Shown here piece after piece: positions 1 to 7,360 of a DNA stretch of 25,878 bases. The position numbers and the translations under genes are program-made. The DNA comes from JAVBPT01 sp031549455 (GTDB lineage: Bacteria; Bacillota; Clostridia; Lachnospirales; JAKSVV01), in assembly GCA_031549455.1 (NCBI GenBank), contig JAVBPT010000040.1, forward strand, positions 1-25,878, in the 5' to 3' direction. The notes under the pieces were generated by a model that worked only from the letters and a program-made list of their open reading frames with translations, was not told the DNA's origin and did not search any database. Position 1 is the first letter of the stretch; each line of letters begins with the position of its first letter.

Positions 1-18
1 TTATACGATATGACTTTT

Positions 19-525
19 TTAGCCCTCTTGCTCACTTTCCTCTAAAAGAAGCCCTCTCTGAAATGCTAAAAATTCTTCGACAATCTCCTCTTCAGGAAGT
101 TCTAACAAAAGATGAGAAAATGCATATCCATCTTTTCCCAAATTCAATAAAAGCTCTTTAAATATACTGTTTTCAGCACCAATTTTTTCTCTCCCTAGAT
201 TACCAAAAATAGACCCTTCTTCTGCCTTAACAAAACAGGCACAAGGATTATAAAATCGTTCAAATAAAAATTGACCCGAAGAGGATACCGGAAATTTTTT
301 TGGATAACTCATAAACTCCCAAATCTTATCTTCGTCCAATGCATGCAAGATAAAAGAGTAGGATTTTGATAAGTCTCTTAACACGGACGGAAGGCTTTCT
401 TTTTCAATTGGTAGACAGCTTCTTCTTCCGTCCGCCGTTAAAAATATCACTTCCACTTCTTTTGTTTCGTTCTCCCCTAAAGACCCCTTCTGTAAATCGA
501 ATCCCGGGACAATTACTTCACTCAT
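19..525 (-). CDS. Hypothetical protein, 168 aa, downstream of ftsZ
   Basis: I do not recognise this gene. It is complete: ATG at 525, TAA at 19, with a near-perfect AGGAGG-type ribosome site about 6 bases before the start, so it is probably translated. The product looks soluble and acidic, with no signal peptide or membrane segment. The N-terminal 45 residues are polar; the middle is rich in aromatics (FLFERFYNP around residues 86-94); the end is Leu/Glu-rich and probably helical (LLLELPEEEIVEEFLAF). Two Cys lie close together (CAC, near 95-97). It follows ftsZ by about 54 bases, but a terminator-like hairpin lies between them, so expression with ftsZ may be only partial. The gene starts no recognised downstream operon because the window ends 18 bases after it. 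No function is proposed. Confidence 0.8.
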   Translation of the reverse strand: MSEVIVPGFDLQKGSLGENETKEVEVIFLTADGRRSCLPIEKESLPSVLRDLSKSYSFILHALDEDKIWEFMSYPKKFPVSSSGQFLFERFYNPCACFVKAEEGSIFGNLGREKIGAENSIFKELLLNLGKDGYAFSHLLLELPEEEIVEEFLAFQRGLLLEESEQEG

Positions 526-540
526 ATTTCTCCTCCTAAA

Positions 541-566
541 AACAAATAGGACTGAGCCCTATCCAT
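541..566 (-). terminator. Weak rho-independent terminator or attenuator after ftsZ
   Basis: On the minus strand the sequence forms ATAGGG-CTCAG-TCCTAT (six pairs, one G·U, extendable by wobble pairs) followed by TTTGTTTTT. It lies between the ftsZ stop and the next gene, and its U-run abuts that gene's ribosome site. The stem is short, so it may be leaky. Confidence 0.45.
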
Positions 567-579
567 TACTTTTCTTATT

Positions 580-1716
580 TTATCTTTTTCTTCTTTGTAA
601 GAAAACTGGTATTTCTACTTCTGACCCAAGCACCATCTTCTCATCTAGGCTAAGTGACCCTTCCGACTTAAAAGACGGTGTCGTAATATTTTTTCGTTCT
701 TCTTCCAGTACCAAGCTAATGTTTTTGAAGTTCTCTGGTTTAATAAATGGTGTATTAATTTCCGACTTACCAAATCCTGTAGCAATCACTGTCACAATCA
801 CTTCATCTGATAAGTTATCATTGATTGCTGTACCAAAAATAATTTCCGCATCAGGATGAACCGATGCCCTGATAAGCTCAGCCGCTTCATTGGCTTCAAG
901 AAGTCCAAGATCAGGCCCTCCTGTTATATTGATTAGAACACCTGTTGCACCATCAATTGTGGTATCAAGCAGTGGACTATGAATCGCCATCTTAGCTGCT
1001 TTTTCCGTTTTGTTTTCACCTGTTGCAATTCCAACACCCATATGGGCAATTCCTTTATCCTTCATAATGGTTCTCACGTCCGCAAAGTCTAAGTTGATTA
1101 CACCTGGATGGTAAATCAAATCTGAGATCCCCTGAACTCCTTGTCTTAACACTTCATCTGCCATTTTAAAGGCTTCTTGCATTGATGTTTTCTTATCGAT
1201 AATTTGTAATAGTTTATCATTTGGAATCACAAGTAATGTGTCCACATTTTTCTTTAGTTCTTCTATTCCAACTTCTGCATTTTGCATTCTTTTCTTTCCT
1301 TCAAATGCAAAAGGTTTGGTTACAACTCCCACCGTCAAGATTCCAAGTTCTCTAGCTGTTCCTGCCACAATAGATGCAGAGCCTGTCCCAGTTCCGCCAC
1401 CCATTCCAGCTGTAACGAATACCATATCTGCACCTTCAATTGCTTTGGAAATGTCTTCCTTGCTTTCAAGTGCAGCCTGCTTACCAATTTCTGGATCAGC
1501 TCCTGCTCCAAGTCCTCTTGTAATCTTTTCTCCGATTTGAACAATTTTATTTGCTTTCGAAGTTGCTAAGGCTTGACTGTCTGTGTTTAATGCAATGAAA
1601 GTAACACCTTGCATCCCACTCAAAATCATTCTATTAAGAGCATTGTTACCACATCCACCACAACCTACAACCATTAAGTTGGCAATTCTTGTATTTTTTG
1701 AATCTAATTCAAACAC
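580..1716 (-). CDS. ftsZ: Cell division GTPase FtsZ
   Basis: FtsZ is the tubulin-like GTPase that polymerises into the cytoplasmic Z-ring at the division site. Seen here: the nucleotide loop GCGGCGNNALNRM (residues 18-30), the tubulin signature GGGTGTG, the T3 loop GAGADP, and the T7 catalytic loop NLDFADVRTIM that completes the active site of the next subunit. A C-terminal tail ends in EIPVFLQRRKR, the usual peptide that binds FtsA or SepF. I chose GTG at 1716 (378 aa): AAGGGGGA lies 8 bases upstream and the product then begins MFELDS, close to the family N-terminus. A longer version from TTG at 1755 lacks a ribosome site. The gene follows ftsQ by 106 bases and has its own candidate promoter. 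Unusual: two Cys (C19, C22) in the glycine-rich loop, where most FtsZ have Val/Gly/Ala. Confidence 0.97.
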   Translation of the reverse strand: MFELDSKNTRIANLMVVGCGGCGNNALNRMILSGMQGVTFIALNTDSQALATSKANKIVQIGEKITRGLGAGADPEIGKQAALESKEDISKAIEGADMVFVTAGMGGGTGTGSASIVAGTARELGILTVGVVTKPFAFEGKKRMQNAEVGIEELKKNVDTLLVIPNDKLLQIIDKKTSMQEAFKMADEVLRQGVQGISDLIYHPGVINLDFADVRTIMKDKGIAHMGVGIATGENKTEKAAKMAIHSPLLDTTIDGATGVLINITGGPDLGLLEANEAAELIRASVHPDAEIIFGTAINDNLSDEVIVTVIATGFGKSEINTPFIKPENFKNISLVLEEERKNITTPSFKSEGSLSLDEKMVLGSEVEIPVFLQRRKR

Positions 1717-1765
1717 TTTTATATCCCCCTTTTTTTGCCATTTGCACTTATTCAATTTTGTCTAT

Positions 1766-1794
1766 ATCATACTACTAATCTGGAAATAATTCAA
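1766..1794 (-). promoter_or_regulatory. Candidate sigma-A promoter for ftsZ
   Basis: TTGAAT (1789-1794) and TATGAT (1766-1771) are separated by exactly 17 bases in the ftsQ-ftsZ gap. Match to consensus is 4/6 and 5/6. It would give a leader of roughly 40 bases and let ftsZ be expressed apart from the flagellar genes upstream. Confidence 0.55.
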
Positions 1795-1822
1795 GTCATT
1801 TTGTAAAATTTGTAAAAATATT

Positions 1823-2635
1823 TTATGTAAGCGGTTTAAAGATTGCTTTTCCATTGGTAATCGATACGTCCAAATATCCTTTTCGGTCTTCGATTTCCTT
1901 CAAGATTTCAATGGCTTGTCTAATTTTTAAATCACTATTTTGAATGCTTCCTAATATAATATCAATATCCCTTATATAAATATGAATATCCTCCACAATT
2001 TCGACATCTATAGAAGCAATTCTGGGCACAAGATTATATTTATTTAAAATGTTAGTCAATTCAATAATAACGGATAGGCTCTCTGGATTTTTCACCTCGA
2101 GTTTTGTTCCTGCCTTAAAATAGGTGAATTTTAATCCTTTAATAAGTGGAACATTTTCTTTCTTTGCTGAAGAAATTTCAGTAATAATTCCGTCCGAATC
2201 GATATATACATACTCGTTCATATAAACAATGTAGCCTGCCAATTTTCTTTCCCTCACCTTAATCATTAAACTGTTTGGAAAGCTAAACTTGGTCTCCACC
2301 GTTTTAATTCTACTATCATCCAGTAGTTTTTTTTCAATATTGGAAAAATAGAGAACAAAAAAGTTTCGATTCTGATCATAGCATATTTTTTTTTCAACTT
2401 CTTCTTTACCAATATATGTAATTCCTGTTATACTCAGATCATTGATACTAAAAAAAGGTAAGCTTACAGTGAGAATTAGAATAATAATAAAAAGAAGTGT
2501 ATAAAACGCAATCAGAACAAGGTTATTTTTAAAGGTAAAAGGAACTTCTTTGGGAGTTTTTATTTCTTTCTTTACGGGTTCTTTTGCATTCTTAGGTTTA
2601 AATTCTATGATTTTTCCATTATTTTTATCATCCAT
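1823..2635 (-). CDS. ftsQ: Cell division protein FtsQ/DivIB
   Basis: FtsQ/DivIB is a bitopic divisome protein that links early and late division proteins through an extracytoplasmic POTRA domain. The 270-residue product has a charged cytoplasmic N-terminus (about 1-37), one membrane segment (about 38-62, rich in Leu/Ile), then a POTRA-like stretch starting INDLSITGITYIGKEEV. A beta domain follows, with typical FtsQ phrases such as FPNSLMIKVRERKLAGYI and VYIDSDGIITEIS. The overall architecture, rather than one catalytic motif, supports the call. The ATG at 2635 has TGGAG about 11 bases upstream. It starts only 17 bases after fliH, so it is probably read from the flagellar transcript unless a promoter lies within fliH. 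Being next to ftsZ is normal; being behind fliH is not. Confidence 0.9.
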   Translation of the reverse strand: MDDKNNGKIIEFKPKNAKEPVKKEIKTPKEVPFTFKNNLVLIAFYTLLFIIILILTVSLPFFSINDLSITGITYIGKEEVEKKICYDQNRNFFVLYFSNIEKKLLDDSRIKTVETKFSFPNSLMIKVRERKLAGYIVYMNEYVYIDSDGIITEISSAKKENVPLIKGLKFTYFKAGTKLEVKNPESLSVIIELTNILNKYNLVPRIASIDVEIVEDIHIYIRDIDIILGSIQNSDLKIRQAIEILKEIEDRKGYLDVSITNGKAIFKPLT

Positions 2636-2652
2636 CTATGCATCCACTCCAT

Positions 2653-3411
2653 TTAAATATCAGTATGTTTATCTATAAAAAGATCCATCACCTTAAGACA
2701 TTCATCAATCCCACAGTCTACATATCCAAGTTCTGTCTCAATCACACAGTCTCCTTCTTTTAAACCTCTATCCGAAACGACGGTGAGCTCCTTTCCATTC
2801 TCAAGAGCGATCCCAAGTTTCATTTTATCAATCTTTTCATAATCACCTTCTGAAAGCATGACCTTAATTTTCTTTTCCTCCGTAATCTCAGAAAGTCCTT
2901 TTAATGCAAGTACCTCGATCAATTTTGTATGGATTATTGCATCCTCTAAAAAGAGGTATCTTAGGATTTGGATAACCGTGTCTTTAACCGCCTCCTTGCC
3001 CTGCTTTAATATTTCTAGCCATTGTTTCTGCAACTCATCCAGTTTTTTAGCCCATTCTGCTTCCAAGTCCTTTTTCTTTTGTGCGTACTCACTGGCTGCT
3101 TCTTGAACACCTGTCCCATATCCTAGATTATACCCTTCTTCTTTCGCCTTGTCAAATATTTGTTGTCTCTCCATTTCGACTTCTTGTGACAAACTTGCCT
3201 TTTTCTCCTCTAAATGAACCAGCTCTTCCTTTATTTTTATAATCTTTTCTTCTATGGTTTCAAGTTGTTCTGTTTTGTTTTCTTCATTTAAATCTAAAGA
3301 AGAATCGGAAATTTGTTCACTTTCTGATTCTTGCATTATATCTTCATTTTTTAATAATAGCGGTGTGTTTCCCTTAAAGGACACTCTACTTGATTTGATA
3401 ATATTAGACAA
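2653..3411 (-). CDS. fliH: Flagellar export apparatus protein FliH
   Basis: FliH regulates the flagellar type III export ATPase FliI and docks it at the C-ring. The 252-residue product begins with the short Firmicutes-type N-terminus MSNIIKSSRV. It then has an acidic linker and a long Glu/Lys/Gln-rich coiled coil (about 45-145) containing the expected AKEEGYNLGYGTG motif. A FliH/YscL-type C-terminal domain (about 150-250) ends in the typical phrase DRGLKEGDCVIETELGYVD. The start is TTG at 3411, overlapping the end of fliG by 8 bases, with GGAGGGG about 10 bases upstream inside fliG; this indicates translational coupling. The usual next gene, fliI, is absent: ftsQ follows instead. Confidence 0.93.
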   Translation of the reverse strand: MSNIIKSSRVSFKGNTPLLLKNEDIMQESESEQISDSSLDLNEENKTEQLETIEEKIIKIKEELVHLEEKKASLSQEVEMERQQIFDKAKEEGYNLGYGTGVQEAASEYAQKKKDLEAEWAKKLDELQKQWLEILKQGKEAVKDTVIQILRYLFLEDAIIHTKLIEVLALKGLSEITEEKKIKVMLSEGDYEKIDKMKLGIALENGKELTVVSDRGLKEGDCVIETELGYVDCGIDECLKVMDLFIDKHTDI

Positions 3412-4414
3412 CTACATCATCCCCTCCGCCGCCTCTTGATATGATAATCTCCTTGGCATCTTCTAATTTACGAATTACACCAACTATTTGTTGTTGTGCT
3501 TCTTCTACATCTTTCAAACGTACTGGACCCATGAAGTCGATTTCTTCTTGTATCATCTCTGCTAGACGTTTAGATACATTCTTGAAAATAAGTTCCTTCA
3601 CTTGATCGCTAGAACCTTTAAGTGCAACCGCAAGAACAGAATTTTCAACGTCCCTAAGCACTCTTTGAATAGATCTATTATCAAGTTTAATAATATCTTC
3701 GAAGATAAACATTTTATTTCTGATTTCATCTGCTAGGGCAATATCTTCTACCTCTAGATTTTCCAAAATATTCTTTTCCGTTCCTCTATCCACGGAATTC
3801 AAGATCTCAACAATTGCATCCACCCCGCCTACTGTGGTGAAGTCTTGGTTCATCAGTGTGATTTTTCCTTCCAATATCTTTTCAATTTCTCGTATCACTT
3901 CTGGTGAGGTACGATCCATCAATGCAATTCTTTTTGCCACCTGCGATTGAACCTCTTTTGGAAGACTAGATAAAAGTTGTGCGGATTGAGATGGCTTCAA
4001 ATAGGAAAGAATAAGGGCAATGGTTTGTGGATGCTCATCCTGTATAAAGTTTAAAAGCTGGGTTGCATCCGCTTTCCGTGCAAATTCAAAGGGTTTTACT
4101 TGAAGCGACATGGTTAGTTTGGAAATGAGTTCTCCTGCCTTATCACTACCAAGGGCTTGCTCTAATAGTTCGTGGGCATAATTAATACCCCCTTCAGAGA
4201 TATAATCCTGCGCAACACAAAGTTGGTAGAATTCTTCTAACACTTGTTCCTTGTCTTCAGGTGAGACAAGACTAATGTTTGCAATTTCCAAGGTCAGATT
4301 TTCTACTTCTTCCTCTTTTAAATGTTTAAATATTTTGGTTGCCTGTTCTCTTCCGATTGCTATTAGAAGCATTGCAACTCGAGTAATTCCTTTATCTGCA
4401 TGAGAAGCTCTCAT
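3404..4414 (-). CDS. fliG: Flagellar motor switch protein FliG
   Basis: FliG forms the upper part of the C-ring: it binds FliF, transmits switching from FliM, and meets the stator through charged C-terminal residues. At 336 aa it is full length. Seen: the N-terminal domain, the middle-domain EHPQT motif (about 127-131) used for FliM binding, the following armadillo-like segment, the MFIFEDI motif, and the torque helix DNRSIQRVLRDV with its conserved charges. The tail GGGGDDVVV encodes, on DNA level, the ribosome site of fliH. ATG at 4414 has AGGAGG about 8 bases upstream, overlapping the end of fliF; the gap to fliF is 12 bases. Confidence 0.97.
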   Translation of the reverse strand: MRASHADKGITRVAMLLIAIGREQATKIFKHLKEEEVENLTLEIANISLVSPEDKEQVLEEFYQLCVAQDYISEGGINYAHELLEQALGSDKAGELISKLTMSLQVKPFEFARKADATQLLNFIQDEHPQTIALILSYLKPSQSAQLLSSLPKEVQSQVAKRIALMDRTSPEVIREIEKILEGKITLMNQDFTTVGGVDAIVEILNSVDRGTEKNILENLEVEDIALADEIRNKMFIFEDIIKLDNRSIQRVLRDVENSVLAVALKGSSDQVKELIFKNVSKRLAEMIQEEIDFMGPVRLKDVEEAQQQIVGVIRKLEDAKEIIISRGGGGDDVVV

Positions 4415-4426
4415 CCTAACCGCCTC

Positions 4427-6040
4427 CTATTCCTCATTAATCCAATTTCTTAATAGTTGAGCAACCAGTTCTGGTTTTTCATCTATAAACTCACTCAATC
4501 TCTTCGCTGTTTCCGAATATTTTTCTTCGATCACCGGTACATATTCCTTTTCTCTTGTTGACTTTAACATCGCTTCCACAGAAAGCTCTGGTTCTGTTTC
4601 AACGATATGCACGTCTTTCGCCTTCTTAATAACAATAATTGCCACACCGATCACAATGCTAAACAGAATGAGTATTGGGATCACGCGATCGATCAATGTA
4701 CTATAGTTGAATGTCTCAGGTCCAATAAAGATTGGTGTGTAATACCCCGTGATCTTTACTTCCTGAATCCCCGTACCATTTTGAATTACTTCCACAAGGT
4801 CTTTTTCAACCTCAAACTTGTTGGCTAGCGATTCAATTTTAATTTGTTGCATATATTCTTCCCAAGTAATGTCTTTTAAACTACCTTTTTTCTTTAAAGT
4901 CTTATAATCATAAATTTGATTCTTATATACAATGGCAGACATCGATGAATCCGCTAAAATGGTTTCGCCAATTCTTTTTTCAAGTTCTGCCACAGTTGTA
5001 TTCACCTTATAATAAGTATCCCTTGTCGTACTTTCATAACTCGAGCCCGTACCATCTTCTACCTGATAGGATGTGTCTTCATCATTTGAACCATATCCTG
5101 GTTCTCCGGTTGCGGATTGATTGGTTCCAGTATCTGAGGTTACATGTTCCTCTGTCACAATTCCACTTTTTCCATTTTCAAACGGTGAGGAAACCATCTC
5201 TTTGGTTTCTTTATATTTATCAAAATTGATTTTGAGATTAACTGTTACACGTATATCATCAAAGCTAGGCGATAAAAGCTGTACCACCTTTTTTGCTAAT
5301 TCCTCTTCCTTTTCTTTTTGGATCTTATCATATTCCGAACTGAGGAAACCTTCTACAGACATGCCGATATCTCCATTTTGTGGATACAAGATGTTGGCAT
5401 CTGTATCAATAATACTGATGTTTTCAAGTGTTAAGCTGTCCACCGAAGCCAAAACAAAGTTCGCAATCCCCGCAATCTGTTTGGCGTTTAATTCTTTATT
5501 TAGACCGAGCTGGACGCCTGCCTGTGCTACCTGCTTACTTTTGATTAGAAACGGGTCGCTCGATGGCAAAGTCAGATTTACAACCGCACTTTTTACGCCA
5601 TTAATATTTTCAATGGCTGTTGCAAGTTCCTGTTCTTTTGCATACTTAAAATTAATGTTTTTTTCTGCCTCTGTAAGTCCCAATGTATTTTTATTCAGAG
5701 CCTCTTTCCATGTATATTTAGTAGTTGGCAGGCTTTCTGTTGAAATGGCGATTCTTGCTTTTCCAATACTAGCCTTATCTACCAAAACATTTTTTCCATC
5801 ATCTGTTGCTTTAAACTTAATATTTTGAGCCGTTAGAACTGTCTGAATGGCGCCAGATGTTTCATAATCAAGTGGTTCGTTATACAAACTAATATATGTA
5901 GGCTTTGTAAAGAAATAAATAAAAATAGCCACAGTAAGAATAATGGCTGCAGCACCACCCGCAAGAATCACTTTTTGCTTTTTATTTAATTGGTTCCAAT
6001 ACGTTGTTAAATTTTTTGCAATTGTATTCAGAAACTCCAA
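4427..6040 (-). CDS. fliF: Flagellar MS-ring protein FliF
   Basis: FliF builds the MS-ring in the cytoplasmic membrane, the base on which rotor and export gate assemble. The product has a first membrane segment (about 25-45), a periplasmic region with two ring-building motifs of the YscJ/FliF type (phrases ISLYNEPLDYETSGAIQTVL and VNLTLPSSDPFL), a Gly/Ser/Thr-rich variable region (about 285-345), a second membrane segment (about 440-465), and a cytoplasmic FliG-binding tail ending LLRNWINEE. I place the start at TTG 6040 (537 aa, MEFLNTI): AGGAGG is 8 bases away. The longer reading from GTG at 6049 would put the ribosome site directly against its start. The gap to fliE is 20 bases. Confidence 0.96.
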   Translation of the reverse strand: MEFLNTIAKNLTTYWNQLNKKQKVILAGGAAAIILTVAIFIYFFTKPTYISLYNEPLDYETSGAIQTVLTAQNIKFKATDDGKNVLVDKASIGKARIAISTESLPTTKYTWKEALNKNTLGLTEAEKNINFKYAKEQELATAIENINGVKSAVVNLTLPSSDPFLIKSKQVAQAGVQLGLNKELNAKQIAGIANFVLASVDSLTLENISIIDTDANILYPQNGDIGMSVEGFLSSEYDKIQKEKEEELAKKVVQLLSPSFDDIRVTVNLKINFDKYKETKEMVSSPFENGKSGIVTEEHVTSDTGTNQSATGEPGYGSNDEDTSYQVEDGTGSSYESTTRDTYYKVNTTVAELEKRIGETILADSSMSAIVYKNQIYDYKTLKKKGSLKDITWEEYMQQIKIESLANKFEVEKDLVEVIQNGTGIQEVKITGYYTPIFIGPETFNYSTLIDRVIPILILFSIVIGVAIIVIKKAKDVHIVETEPELSVEAMLKSTREKEYVPVIEEKYSETAKRLSEFIDEKPELVAQLLRNWINEE

Positions 6041-6060
6041 GTGTGCCACCTCCTATGTGA

Positions 6061-6387
6061 CTAAATTTGCATTCTCATAATCTCTTTATAAGCGTCGATA
6101 GATTTATTCGTAAGCTCTGTTGTGAATTGAAGAGCAATTAGGGCTTTTTCCTGTGCAATTAAAACCTCATGAATGTTGTCATTATCCCCAACAATAAAAT
6201 CAAGGGTTGCCTTATCCGCATCCTTTTGCAGTGCATCCGTATTTTGGACCATTTCTTTGGCACTATCCAAAAACATCTTAAATAGGTCCGTCGTACCTGT
6301 CGTTGTCTCGTCTGCGGCTTTTGTTTTTAAAAGCTCTGTGGCTTTTGTGCTATAAAGATTCGAAATACCAGAAATCTGATTGATCAT
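6061..6387 (-). CDS. fliE: Flagellar hook-basal body protein FliE
   Basis: FliE is the small adaptor joining the MS-ring to the proximal rod and is exported by the flagellar type III system. The 108-residue product fits the family length. It ends with the conserved C-terminal pattern (VLIAQEKALIALQFTTELTNKSIDAYKEIMRMQI region) that forms the rod-like helices. ATG at 6387 has TTAGGAGGG upstream with normal spacing. It lies between flgC (13-base gap) and fliF, as in most Bacillota. Confidence 0.94.
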   Translation of the reverse strand: MINQISGISNLYSTKATELLKTKAADETTTGTTDLFKMFLDSAKEMVQNTDALQKDADKATLDFIVGDNDNIHEVLIAQEKALIALQFTTELTNKSIDAYKEIMRMQI

Positions 6388-6400
6388 TTTCTAAACCCTC

Positions 6401-6853
6401 CTAACGACCAATTTCAAGTGCTTTTTGCGCCATGGCTTTGCTTGCGTTTATCGCTGTGACGTTGGCTTCATAAGATCGACTGGCAGAAATCATGTTGACC
6501 ATTTCTTCAATGACATTTACATTTGGCATTTCAACATATCCTTCTTCATCTGCTTCTGGATTCCCTGGATCATACACCTTTTTAAAAGGGGCTTGATCCT
6601 CTACAATCTCTGTTACATTCACGCCTTCCCCTGCAGCCTTTCCATTTTTAATTTTATCCTTTAAAATTTTCGAAAACTTGGAACCCGATCCGGCTTGCTT
6701 TTCAGCCACCGTAATGGTTTTCCTTCGATAAGGTGTTCCCTCTGCTGTCTTGGTTGTTGTTGCATTCGCTATATTTTGTGAAATTACATCCATTCTAAGT
6801 CTTTGCATAGATAGTCCAGATGCGCTTGTATTCATAGCCGTAAAAAATGACAT
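6401..6853 (-). CDS. flgC: Flagellar proximal rod protein FlgC
   Basis: FlgC is a proximal rod protein secreted through the flagellar export gate. The 150-residue product begins MSFFTAMNTSASGLSMQRLR and continues with DVISQNIANATTT, the rod/hook family N-terminal motif. It ends with the matching C-terminal helix (NVIEEMVNMISASRSYEANV, ending KALEIGR). I use ATG at 6853 rather than GTG at 6862: GAAGGGG lies 8 bases before the ATG, and the resulting N-terminus is the canonical one. The GTG overlaps the flgB stop (GTGA) and would add three residues. Confidence 0.95.
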   Translation of the reverse strand: MSFFTAMNTSASGLSMQRLRMDVISQNIANATTTKTAEGTPYRRKTITVAEKQAGSGSKFSKILKDKIKNGKAAGEGVNVTEIVEDQAPFKKVYDPGNPEADEEGYVEMPNVNVIEEMVNMISASRSYEANVTAINASKAMAQKALEIGR

Positions 6854-6858
6854 CCCAA

Positions 6859-7281
6859 TCACCCCTTCATTACTGTTTTAAATGCTTGAAATTTACTATT
6901 GATTTGACTCATAATCACATTATATCGAATTGAGTTTTTGGCAAGTTCCGCCATCTCATTATCAATGTCCACATTGTTTCCGTCTAACCGATAAGAATAC
7001 CCCTCATTCTGCGTGTACACTTCTGGTTCAACACGATCCACACTTCTCGATCCAGAGGAAGCTTCTTGTTTTTTATCAACCTCCGTTCGAGTATCTGAAT
7101 GGCTAGCATCTTCTGTTTTTTTAACTGCCTTCGCCAGCGCTTCTTCAAATTTTACATCTTTCCTTTTATAACCCGGAGTGTCCACATTGGCAATATTGTT
7201 TGAAATCGTTTCATTTCGTTTCCAATATGCATTCAATGATTTTTCAAGTACATTCAGCTCTGATAAACCTTTTTGTAACAT
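6859..7281 (-). CDS. flgB: Flagellar proximal rod protein FlgB
   Basis: FlgB is the first proximal rod subunit, placed on top of FliE. The product has the family motif ETISNNIANVDTPGYKRKDV (about 26-45) and a C-terminal rod helix (DNEMAELAKNSIRYNVIMSQINSKF). A central polar insert rich in Ser/Glu/Arg separates them. I choose ATG at 7281 (140 aa, MLQKGLSEL): GGAGGGG lies 4-5 bases upstream. An ATG at 7314 has no ribosome site and would lie upstream of the predicted transcript start. It is the first gene of the flagellar run and follows the SpoIID-like gene by 79 bases, which hold a good promoter. Confidence 0.95.
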   Translation of the reverse strand: MLQKGLSELNVLEKSLNAYWKRNETISNNIANVDTPGYKRKDVKFEEALAKAVKKTEDASHSDTRTEVDKKQEASSGSRSVDRVEPEVYTQNEGYSYRLDGNNVDIDNEMAELAKNSIRYNVIMSQINSKFQAFKTVMKG

Positions 7282-7303
7282 GTTTCCCCTCCAACTTTCC
7301 CTT

Positions 7304-7331
7304 ATTATACCCATTAATTTTATTCTGGCAA
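7304..7331 (-). promoter_or_regulatory. Sigma-A type promoter of the flgB operon
   Basis: TTGCCA (7326-7331, 5/6) and TATAAT (7304-7309, 6/6) with a 16-base spacer lie just before flgB. The predicted transcript starts about 16 bases before the chosen ATG. No sigma-D/sigma-28 type site was seen, which suggests the basal-body genes are read by the housekeeping factor. Confidence 0.65.
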
Positions 7332-7360
7332 TACTTTTTAAAAAAATATCTTTTTTTGTC

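Noticed and set aside
5121..5828. 235-codon plus-strand open frame opposite fliF
   Set aside because: It is the antisense shadow of a well-supported fliF, has a Ser/Leu-rich composition typical of such shadows, and lacks a ribosome site.
7338..7360. A-run/T-run hairpin between the SpoIID-like gene and flgB as a terminator
   Set aside because: The stem is only A·T pairs without GC content; too weak to call although it could have a minor effect.
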